A stretch of 39,033 nt of DNA, taken from an uncultured Oscillospiraceae bacterium (GTDB lineage: Bacteria > Bacillota > Clostridia > Oscillospirales > Oscillospiraceae). Below the pieces are notes generated by a model. That model worked only from the letters and a program-made list of their open reading frames with translations. It searched no databases and was not told the DNA's origin. The DNA is taken from assembly GCA_905205085.1 (NCBI GenBank), contig CAJLCG010000009.1:1-39033 (forward strand). The letters are read 5' to 3'. A program made the translations under genes and the position numbers. Positions 23,796 through 30,511 of this stretch are shown one piece after another; the first letter of the stretch is position 1, and every line of letters starts with the position of its first letter.

Positions 23796-23822
23796 GGCAG
23801 GGAGGCCTCAGGCCTCCCTGCC
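23796..23822 (+). other. Intercistronic 12-bp hairpin
   Basis: A perfect stem GGCAGGGAGGCC / GGCCTCCCTGCC with a TCA triloop lies between the symporter and the amidohydrolase genes. Neither strand has a T tract after it, so it is not an ordinary terminator; it more likely protects or marks the mRNA for processing and so sets different levels of the two products. Confidence 0.75.
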
Positions 23823-23858
23823 AAGAAGGACGGAATGAATAAAAAGGAGAAGATTAAC

Positions 23859-25247
23859 ATGTTGGATCTGGCAGTAGTAAACGGTCTTGTTTTTGTTGAG
23901 GGCGGCTTCCGCAAGGCGGATGTAGGTATCCAGGACGGAAAGTTTGCGCTGGTAGGCGCGCCCGGCAGCCTGCCCGAGGCGAAGCGTACCATCGATGCGG
24001 CTGGCAAGTATGTCCTGCCCGGCGGCATTGATACCCATGTGCATTATCGTGACCCCGGCCACGCCGAGCGTGAGACCTTCCAGGTCGGTACCCGGGCTGC
24101 TGCGGCCGGCGGCTGCACCACCTTCTTTGAGCATCCCATTTCCATTCCTCCCCAGTACAATGCGGAGATCTTACATAACCGTCTGGACCTGTGCAAGAAG
24201 GGCAGCTGCGTAGACTACTGCTTCTACGGCGCGGCCGGCGGCGAGTTCCCCGAGGAGATCGTGCCCCTGTCCAAGGAGGGCGTGGTGGCCTATAAGACCT
24301 TCCTGCACCAGGCTCCCGAGGGCCGCGACGCGGAGTTCAAGGGCCTGACCAGCGCCAACAACGCGGAGCTTATGCGGGCTCTGGAGGAAGTGAAGAAGAC
24401 CGGCCTGCCTCTGGCTGCCCACGCCGAGGACAACGAGCTGGTGACCGGCAACATCAAGCGCCTGCGCGCTGAGGGCCGCACCTATCCTCTGGCCCACTGT
24501 GAGTCCCGTCCTCCCATCGTTGAGGTGGAGGCCATCGCCAAGATGCTGCGCTTTGGCAAGGAGACCGGCTGCCCTGTGGAGCTGGTGCATGTGTCCACCT
24601 GCGGCGCCATGGAGCTGGCCAAGAAGGCCAAGCAGGAGGGCCAGACGGTCTACGTGGAGACCTGCCCCCACTATCTGCTGCTGGATGAGAGCTACGTGGA
24701 GAAGTACGGCGCCTACGCCAAGTGCAACCCCGCGCTGCGCAAGAAGGAAGAGATCGACAAGCTGTGGGATTACGTCAATGACGGCACCGTGGACTTCATC
24801 GGCAGCGACCACAGCCCCTACCTGGTCTCTGAGAAGGAGAAGAGCCCCGACGACATCTTTGTGGCTCCCTCCGGCTTCCCCGGCATCGACTTGCGCCTGC
24901 CCCTTATGCTGACCGAGGCCAAGAAGGGCCGCGTGTCCATGGAGCGTGTGGTGGAGCTGCTGTGCGTCAATCCCGCCAAGTGCTTCAACATCTTCCCCCA
25001 GAAGGGCACCATCTCCGCCGGAGCGGACGGCGACCTGGTCATTGTGGATATGAATAAGGAATATGAGTTCGATGCCAAGAACAGCTACTCCCAGGCCCGT
25101 GATATCATGAAGGTGTTCCAGGGCTGGAAGCTGGGCTGCAGCGTGGACTACACCGTGGTGCGCGGCCGCGTGGTCGTGGAGAACGGCGTGGTGGACGAGA
25201 GTGCGGCCGGCTGGGGCGAGTTCGTGCGTCCCAATAGCGCGAAGTAA
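23859..25247 (+). CDS. Allantoinase/hydantoinase-like cyclic amidohydrolase
   Basis: A 462-residue metal-dependent amidohydrolase that opens a cyclic amide ring. All ligands of a two-metal site are present: His60 and His62 (DTHVHYRDPG), Lys146 (VVAYKTFLH, the carboxylated lysine position), His188 (LAAHAED), His244 (ELVHVST) and Asp317 (FIGSDHSPY). Segments such as SRPPIVEVEAI and VETCPHYLLLD resemble AllB-type allantoinases more than dihydropyrimidinases. Substrate candidates are allantoin, 5-substituted hydantoins or dihydroorotate-like rings. The start at 23859 has an AAGGAGAAG site; an in-frame ATG at 23835 is possible. It lies between the symporter and the carbamoyl hydrolase genes. Confidence 0.85.
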   Translation: MLDLAVVNGLVFVEGGFRKADVGIQDGKFALVGAPGSLPEAKRTIDAAGKYVLPGGIDTHVHYRDPGHAERETFQVGTRAAAAGGCTTFFEHPISIPPQYNAEILHNRLDLCKKGSCVDYCFYGAAGGEFPEEIVPLSKEGVVAYKTFLHQAPEGRDAEFKGLTSANNAELMRALEEVKKTGLPLAAHAEDNELVTGNIKRLRAEGRTYPLAHCESRPPIVEVEAIAKMLRFGKETGCPVELVHVSTCGAMELAKKAKQEGQTVYVETCPHYLLLDESYVEKYGAYAKCNPALRKKEEIDKLWDYVNDGTVDFIGSDHSPYLVSEKEKSPDDIFVAPSGFPGIDLRLPLMLTEAKKGRVSMERVVELLCVNPAKCFNIFPQKGTISAGADGDLVIVDMNKEYEFDAKNSYSQARDIMKVFQGWKLGCSVDYTVVRGRVVVENGVVDESAAGWGEFVRPNSAK

Positions 25248-25313
25248 GGCTTGGTCGATTCAAAGTAGGAGCGTTGTCCCCTTCTTTCAGCGCCAAGGGA
25301 AAGGTGATTTGAG

Positions 25314-26501
25314 ATGGATCAGGTAAATGAAATTTTAGCGGCGATCGGCCAGGCAGGGAAAAACCCAGACGGTTCCTACACCCGAATTTGTTTTTCTCCC
25401 TCTTATTTCCAGGCCGTGGAGATCGTGCGTAACAAGATGGAAGAGCTGGGAATGCAGGTAAACCAGGACGTAGCCGGTAATATTCACGGCGTCCTGCCTG
25501 GCTCGGACCCTAAGGCTAAGAGCATCATTATGGGGTCTCACTTGGACACCGTTCCCTCCGGCGGCCTTTACGACGGGGCATACGGTGTGGCGGGCGCACT
25601 GGAAGTGGTGCGTCGGCTCAAGGAGTCCGGTGTGCAGCTGCGCCACCCGATTGAGATCTACGGCTTCAATGCGGAGGAGTCCAACCCGGTGGGCGGCACC
25701 TTCGGCAGCCGTGCCATTACCGGTCTGGTGGATCCCCATCAGCCCGGCCTGGAAGAGGCGCTGCAGAGCTATGGTCGTACCGTGCAGGAGATCATGGACT
25801 GCCAGCGGGACTTTAACGATGCCAAATGTTATCTGGAGCTGCATATCGAGCAGGGCGATCACCTGGACGATATCGGCGTGCAGATCGGCGTAGTTCGGGG
25901 CATCGTGGGCATCGTGCGCTACAAGATCACGGCCATTGGACACAGCAACCATGCCGGCACCACCCAGATGAAAAACCGTCGGGACGCCATGGTGGCCATG
26001 GCCCGCCTGATCGCGCAGGCGGATCAGCGCTGCCGGGAGATCGACGATACGCTGGTGCTGACGGTGGGAACCATCCAGTGCTGGCCCGATTCGGAAAACG
26101 TGATCCCGGGCAAGGTGGAGTGCTCCTTTGAAATGCGGCATATGGACGCGGAAAAGACCGACGCCATGATCCAGGCCATTGAGGAGATCACCAAGACCAT
26201 TGATACGGTGACCTTCCAGATCGAAAAGCAGATTGATAAGGGCAGCGTGCGCTGCGACAAGCATATCATGCAGCTGATCGACCAGGCCGCGGAGGAAGTG
26301 GGCGCCAGCCGTGAGGTTATGCCCAGCGGAGCCGGCCATGACGCCAATCCCATGGCCCACCGTCTACCCATGGGCATGATCTTTGTGCCCAGCAAGGATG
26401 GCTTGAGTCACTGCGGCGAAGAGTGGACCGCACCGGAGGATCTGACCCGGGGGGCGGATGTGCTCTATCGCACGGTGCAGAAGCTGGATCAGGAGGATTA
26501 A
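25314..26501 (+). CDS. M20-family N-carbamoyl-L-amino-acid hydrolase / allantoate amidohydrolase
   Basis: A 395-residue zinc amidohydrolase of the HyuC/AllC group. Metal ligands and motifs: GSHLDTVPSGG (His76, Asp78), YDGAYG (Asp87), the Glu pair in AEESNPVGG (121-122), ELHIEQG (His177), the substrate loop GHSNHAGTTQMKNRRDA and the final DGLSHCGEE near residue 370. The reaction releases CO2 and ammonia from an N-carbamoyl amino acid, or from allantoate. It is the last gene of the operon, 66 bases after the ring-opening enzyme, and a terminator follows. The sequence does not separate AllC from HyuC activity. Confidence 0.88.
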   Translation: MDQVNEILAAIGQAGKNPDGSYTRICFSPSYFQAVEIVRNKMEELGMQVNQDVAGNIHGVLPGSDPKAKSIIMGSHLDTVPSGGLYDGAYGVAGALEVVRRLKESGVQLRHPIEIYGFNAEESNPVGGTFGSRAITGLVDPHQPGLEEALQSYGRTVQEIMDCQRDFNDAKCYLELHIEQGDHLDDIGVQIGVVRGIVGIVRYKITAIGHSNHAGTTQMKNRRDAMVAMARLIAQADQRCREIDDTLVLTVGTIQCWPDSENVIPGKVECSFEMRHMDAEKTDAMIQAIEEITKTIDTVTFQIEKQIDKGSVRCDKHIMQLIDQAAEEVGASREVMPSGAGHDANPMAHRLPMGMIFVPSKDGLSHCGEEWTAPEDLTRGADVLYRTVQKLDQED

Positions 26502-26534
26502 CCGGTCTGCCTGACCTTCCAAAATAAAACATAT

Positions 26535-26587
26535 CCCCCGTTTTTGGGGCCTGTGCATGAAATGGCCCTGAAAACGGGGGAATTTTT
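26535..26587 (+). terminator. Terminator of the ureide operon
   Basis: A 10-bp outer stem CCCCCGTTTT / AAAACGGGGG (26535-26544 with 26571-26580) enclosing a partial GGGGCC / GGCCCT stem, then five T. Confidence 0.85.
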
Positions 26588-26637
26588 GCCCAAAAAGTTG
26601 GGGTTGCTTTTTTTCTGCCCATGGTATTTAATAAAAT

Positions 26638-26680
26638 ATTACGTAGACATCTGGCAGGTTTTAGCAAATTACGTTATGAT
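26638..26680 (+). promoter_or_regulatory. Possible promoter of the IclR gene with ATTACGT direct repeats
   Basis: A -10-like TATGAT (26675-26680) has no good -35. Two copies of ATTACGT (26638-26644 and 26668-26674) are exactly 30 bases apart, about three helical turns, and the second abuts the -10. They could be sites for autoregulation; this is weak evidence. Confidence 0.35.
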
Positions 26681-26766
26681 AAGAGCGAAGGAAAGCATAA
26701 AAGAGCGTGGTGTGGCTTATGAGGGGAAGCCCGCCAAACATGTTTTATGTGATGAAGGAGATTACT

Positions 26767-27528
26767 ATGGAGGAAAAAAGCACGCAGCGCATCAATTCGG
26801 TGGCGCGAGCAATTCAGATTTTAGAGCTCTATCCCAAATTAAATGCCCAGTACCTTGGTGTTAGTGAGATCAGCAAGGCACTGGGGCTGCAAAAGACATC
26901 CACCTTTTATATTGTAAAGACGCTGCTCAGTATGGGGTGGCTGATCCAGGAGACGCCCAACGGAAAGTATAAGCTGGGGTCCCGGCTCCTGCGGGTATCG
27001 GCTATGGTGTCCCAGAATGTTACGGCGGAGGAGGTCATCCTTCAGGAGATGAACCGGCTGCTGAACGAGTATAATGAGGATGTGGTCCTCACCGCCATGG
27101 TGGACGGCCTGCCCATCTGTGTGGAAAAGGTCCACTCGTCCAATATGCTGCGGATTCAATCCAAGGTGGGCCGGGTGGGCAACCTGGTGCGGGGCTCCAC
27201 CGGTAAGGCCCTGCTCGCCTGGCAGCCGGAGGAATTTATTCAGGAGACGCTGGAGGAAAAACTCTCCGACCCCAAGGAGCGGGAGCGGCTGCGGAACAAT
27301 CTGGATCAGATCCGTCAGCAGGGCTATTGTATTTCCGTCTCCGAGCAGGACTCGGGAGTCATGTCGGTGGCCGTGCCCATCCGGGATCGAAACGGCGTGG
27401 CCCGCTACTCTCTGGCAGTGATTGGAGAGGAGAAGCGGATGCTGGTCAAGGGAATTGACCCCATCCGAGAGGACCTGGTGAACACAGTTTATCAGCTGGA
27501 GGAGTCTCTGCGGCTGCTCTGGGAGTAA
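26767..27528 (+). CDS. IclR-family transcriptional regulator
   Basis: A 253-residue regulator: winged helix-turn-helix in about residues 8-70 (LGVSEISKALGLQKTSTFYIVKTL) and an IclR effector domain from about 80 (TAMVDGLPICVEKV, GSTGKALLAWQPEE, SVSEQDSGVMSVAVPIRD). IclR proteins such as AllR control allantoin and glyoxylate genes, usually as repressors relieved by a small acid. It sits directly after the ureide operon, so it is the best candidate for the GAACGC operator near 21450. The start at 26767 has an AAGGAG site; a longer in-frame start lacks one. Confidence 0.9.
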   Translation: MEEKSTQRINSVARAIQILELYPKLNAQYLGVSEISKALGLQKTSTFYIVKTLLSMGWLIQETPNGKYKLGSRLLRVSAMVSQNVTAEEVILQEMNRLLNEYNEDVVLTAMVDGLPICVEKVHSSNMLRIQSKVGRVGNLVRGSTGKALLAWQPEEFIQETLEEKLSDPKERERLRNNLDQIRQQGYCISVSEQDSGVMSVAVPIRDRNGVARYSLAVIGEEKRMLVKGIDPIREDLVNTVYQLEESLRLLWE

Positions 27529-27539
27529 ACGGCGCAAAA

Positions 27540-27576
27540 AAACAGGACATGGGAGCCTGGCTCCCATGTCCTGTTT
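27540..27576. terminator. Bidirectional terminator between the IclR and RidA genes
   Basis: A 16-bp stem AAACAGGACATGGGAG / CTCCCATGTCCTGTTT (27540-27555 with 27561-27576), A-rich on the left and T-rich on the right, between two convergent genes. Confidence 0.88.
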
Positions 27577-27586
27577 ATAAAATCGC

Positions 27587-28006
27587 TTATTCCGCAGCGG
27601 CCACCAGCTGGATCTCAACCGGGGCATTGCCGGGCAGAGTGGCCAGGCCAATGGCGGCGCGAGCGCCGATGCCGGCCTCGCCCAGCTGCTCCACCAGCCA
27701 GTTGGAGGCAATGTCGCCCACCTTTGCATGGGTGGTGTAGTCCTCGGTGGCGTTGAGATAGACGGTCAGAGACAAAATCTGAACGATCCGCTCTCCCGGA
27801 GCCAGGGTGTTCTGGGCTGCGGTGAGGGCGTTGGAGGCGGCCTGGATTACCGCGTCCCGGTAATCGTCCAGAGGACGGTCGGGGCTGATTTTTCCGGCCA
27901 TCATCAGCACGCCGTCCTTGCGGGGGGTCATGCCGGCGGTGAAGATCAGGTTGCCGTAGCGCACGGCGGGCTTATACTTGCCCTGGGGAATGGGATTCTT
28001 ACTCAT
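27587..28006 (-). CDS. RidA-family enamine/imine deaminase
   Basis: A 139-residue RidA/YjgF protein. These trimers hydrolyse reactive enamine/imine intermediates released by PLP enzymes to the 2-oxo acid and ammonia. The family pattern GARAAIGLATLPGNAPVEI near the C-terminus keeps the active-site Arg, and YGNLIFTAGMTPRKDG is the usual N-terminal segment. It overlaps the stop of the aminotransferase gene by four bases (ATGA) and so acts on that enzyme's products or on intermediates of the neighbouring pathway. Confidence 0.9.
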   Translation of the reverse strand: MSKNPIPQGKYKPAVRYGNLIFTAGMTPRKDGVLMMAGKISPDRPLDDYRDAVIQAASNALTAAQNTLAPGERIVQILSLTVYLNATEDYTTHAKVGDIASNWLVEQLGEAGIGARAAIGLATLPGNAPVEIQLVAAAE

Positions 28007-29217
28007 GCCCGATACCTCTCAATCATAGTAATGATGCGGTCTACCGCAGCCTCAGCAGCCTGCTGGTCCTGGGAGAAATTGATGCGGAAGCTGTCGGTAA
28101 ACTGGGGACCAAACTCTGTGCCGGGAGTGACGATGACATTGGCATGGACCCGCAGGACTTTGATGAAGTCGGAGACGGGAATATCCAGGGGAGGAAGCTT
28201 GGGGAAGAGGTAGCTGCCCGCTTCCGTGGTACGGGCGGAGACGCCGGGGCAGGCGCGCAGCTTGGCCAGCAGGGAGTCGCGGATGACCTGGTGGGCAGCG
28301 ATGCGCTCCTCCATCCAGCCGGCGGGCTCAGCAAACCAGGAGTGGAACGCGGCCTGGCAATATCCGGGGGCGCGCAGGGAGACGATGGCCTGCAGCTTCT
28401 CCATACGCTCGATGATGGCGGCGGTGCCGAAGGCTACGCCCAGACGGTAGCCGCTGAGGGACTCGGTTTTCGAGGGGCCGATGATGGTGATCAGGTTTTC
28501 GGGACGCTCCTCTTTGGCGCACAGGTGGGTGTAGGTGCGGTTGTCAAAGACCTGACGGGAATACAGCTCATCCACGATGAGGGTGGCGCCGTACTGCTTA
28601 GCCAGGGCGGCGATGCGGCTGATCTCAGCATCGGAATAGATGACACCGGTGGGGTTGTTGGGGTTGGAGAACAGGAAGAGCTTGGCGCCGTCCTGGAAGG
28701 CCTTCTCCAGCTGGGTGAGATCCAGACCGGCGCAGTCCTGAGCATTCTCATAGTCCATCTGAACGGGAACCATCTCACCGCCGAAGAACTCCACCAGCTT
28801 GCGGTTGGCAAAGTAATCGGGCTCCACAATGGCTACCTTGTCTCCGGCCACCATATTGGCGCCCACAGCAAGAAACAGCGCGCCCTGGGTGCCGGGGGTC
28901 AGGATGATGTTCTGATCGGGATCGATGGCAGAGCCGGTAAACGCGGAGATCTTCTGAGCCAGCTCACCGCGGATGCCGCCGTTGCCCCGGTACTCGGTGT
29001 AGGCCTGGTGGCCGCCGATCTTCTCCACGCCGGTCACAAAGTCAGACAGGGTGCCGGGAATGGGGGGATGGGCGTCTACGTCACCGTGGGAGAAGTCGAC
29101 CAGCCGGCCCTCCAGCTTTTCTCCCCGCAGATCCAAAACAGCGGCCTTCTGACGGCCCTCCTGTCCGGGAGCGTTGTCACAGCCCAGTTTCGAGAATTTT
29201 TCAAGCAAAGAATCCAT
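28003..29217 (-). CDS. PLP-dependent class I/II aminotransferase
   Basis: A 404-residue fold-type I PLP enzyme. The cofactor lysine is Lys250 in IIGPSKTESLSGYRLG; SNPNNPTG, VDELYS and a C-terminal FRINFS (substrate-carboxylate Arg) are intact. It would move the amino group of an amino acid onto an oxo acid. Which amino acid is not shown. It is the first gene of a two-gene operon with ridA, transcribed divergently from a LysR regulator, next to the ureide genes, so it could handle the amino acid released by the carbamoyl hydrolase. Confidence 0.9.
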   Translation of the reverse strand: MDSLLEKFSKLGCDNAPGQEGRQKAAVLDLRGEKLEGRLVDFSHGDVDAHPPIPGTLSDFVTGVEKIGGHQAYTEYRGNGGIRGELAQKISAFTGSAIDPDQNIILTPGTQGALFLAVGANMVAGDKVAIVEPDYFANRKLVEFFGGEMVPVQMDYENAQDCAGLDLTQLEKAFQDGAKLFLFSNPNNPTGVIYSDAEISRIAALAKQYGATLIVDELYSRQVFDNRTYTHLCAKEERPENLITIIGPSKTESLSGYRLGVAFGTAAIIERMEKLQAIVSLRAPGYCQAAFHSWFAEPAGWMEERIAAHQVIRDSLLAKLRACPGVSARTTEAGSYLFPKLPPLDIPVSDFIKVLRVHANVIVTPGTEFGPQFTDSFRINFSQDQQAAEAAVDRIITMIERYRA

Positions 29218-29277
29218 GGCGAAAGCTCAGTCCTTTCTGTTTGGCAGCAGAATTTTCTGCCCGTTTTTGATGGTTTT

Positions 29278-29306
29278 AGTATATCACGGCCTGGAGCTTG
29301 CGTCTA
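29278..29306 (-). promoter_or_regulatory. Promoter of the aminotransferase-ridA operon
   Basis: On the minus strand: -35 TAGACG (29301-29306), 17-nt spacer, extended -10 TGA-TATACT (29278-29286). The weak -35 next to a LysR-type dyad fits an activated promoter. Confidence 0.6.
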
Positions 29307-29315
29307 ATTCATAAA

Positions 29316-29335
29316 TTGATAACTCATGTTATCAA
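29316..29335. promoter_or_regulatory. LysR-type operator, perfect 8-bp inverted repeat
   Basis: TTGATAAC-TCAT-GTTATCAA, two 8-bp arms around a 4-bp centre with the T-N11-A core. It lies ten bases upstream of the aminotransferase -35 and contains a possible plus-strand -35 (TTGATA) of the LysR gene itself (then 16 nt, TATTTA at 29338-29343). This is the classic arrangement for activation of the target and autorepression. Confidence 0.75.
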
Positions 29336-29401
29336 AATATTTATAAGGTAAGAAAACAGAAATTCTGGAAGGAAAAACCTAAGTCCGTGGGGGAACAGAC
29401 C

Positions 29402-30376
29402 ATGCTGATGCTGAAAGAGATGGAATATGTCTATGCGGTGTATCAGGAGCGCAGCTTTTCCAAGGCGGCAAAGAAGCTCTATTTGTCTCAGCCTGCCTTG
29501 AGCGCGGCGGTGAGAAAGGCGGAGGAGGAGATCCACACTGCCATCTTTGACCGCAGTACCAACCCCATCTGCTTGACTGTGGCGGGGGGATATTATATCG
29601 ACGCGGTAAAGCGGATTTTAGACATCCGGGAGGAGATGCAGACCTATTTTGACGCCCTGGCCGGCGAATGCCAGGGGACCGTGCAGGTGGGGGCGGCTTC
29701 CTTTTTCTGCGCCCATATTCTGCCCGGTGTGATTGAGGAGTTTCAACGGCAGTATCCCGCCTGGCGTGTCAGCCTGCTGGAGGCAAACGCGGGGGATCTG
29801 CGCAAGTGCCTGCAATCAGGAGTTATTGATCTGAGCCTGGATGTGGAGCCTGCCGACCCCCGGCTGTTTGAGTCCAAAGTCTGGTATGAGGAGACCATCC
29901 TTCTGGCAGTGCCCAGGGAGTTCCCGGTGAACCAGGGGCTGGAGGCCTACTGCCTGAGCGCAGAGGATGTGCGCAATGGACGCCACCGGCAGGAAGAGGT
30001 GCCTGCCGTAGATCTGGCCCTGTTTGCCCAGGTGCCCTTTGTCTTCCTGAAAAAGGGAAATGATCTGTATCAGCGGGCGGTGACCCTGTGCCGAAACGCT
30101 GGCTTTACGCCCAACGTGGTGATGCAGATGGACCAGCTGCTCACATCCTATTACGTGGCCCGGGACGGAAAAGGGGCCGCCTTTTTGCGGGATGGGCTTG
30201 CCCAGTTTATGGAGCGGGAGGAAAAGCTGTGCTTCTATAAGCTGGGGGACAAGAATGCCCGGCGGGCCGTAATGTTTTCCTGGCGGAAATCGGCAGAGCG
30301 GTCCAAGCCCACCCGGGCGTTTCTCCGGTATGTGACCGGGGAGGAGGACGAACCAAGCGCCTCCGCGGCAGAATAA
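29402..30376 (+). CDS. LysR-family transcriptional regulator
   Basis: A 324-residue LysR protein with helix-turn-helix RSFSKAAKKLYLSQPALSAAV (about residues 16-36) and an effector domain from about 90. It is divergent from the aminotransferase-ridA operon with a perfect dyad between them, so it probably activates that operon. The start is uncertain: ATG 29402, ATG 29408 and GTG 29387 are in frame and none has a strong ribosome site. A bidirectional terminator follows. Confidence 0.88.
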   Translation: MLMLKEMEYVYAVYQERSFSKAAKKLYLSQPALSAAVRKAEEEIHTAIFDRSTNPICLTVAGGYYIDAVKRILDIREEMQTYFDALAGECQGTVQVGAASFFCAHILPGVIEEFQRQYPAWRVSLLEANAGDLRKCLQSGVIDLSLDVEPADPRLFESKVWYEETILLAVPREFPVNQGLEAYCLSAEDVRNGRHRQEEVPAVDLALFAQVPFVFLKKGNDLYQRAVTLCRNAGFTPNVVMQMDQLLTSYYVARDGKGAAFLRDGLAQFMEREEKLCFYKLGDKNARRAVMFSWRKSAERSKPTRAFLRYVTGEEDEPSASAAE

Positions 30377-30385
30377 GAGAAGGAA

Positions 30386-30420
30386 AGAAAAAACCACCCG
30401 TTTGACGGGTGGTTTTTTCT
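30386..30420. terminator. Bidirectional terminator between LysR and hydrogenase genes
   Basis: A 15-bp stem: A-rich AGAAAAAA plus CCACCCG (30386-30400) pairs with CGGGTGG plus TTTTTTCT (30406-30420); it can end transcription from both sides. Confidence 0.9.
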
Positions 30421-30511
30421 GTAATAAGGGTTATTTTCTGGCCGCCGGATACTTGCTGCACAGCAGGCGGCAGGGGAGCTCGTCCTCCTCAATGGCGGGA
30501 CAGCGCCGCAA

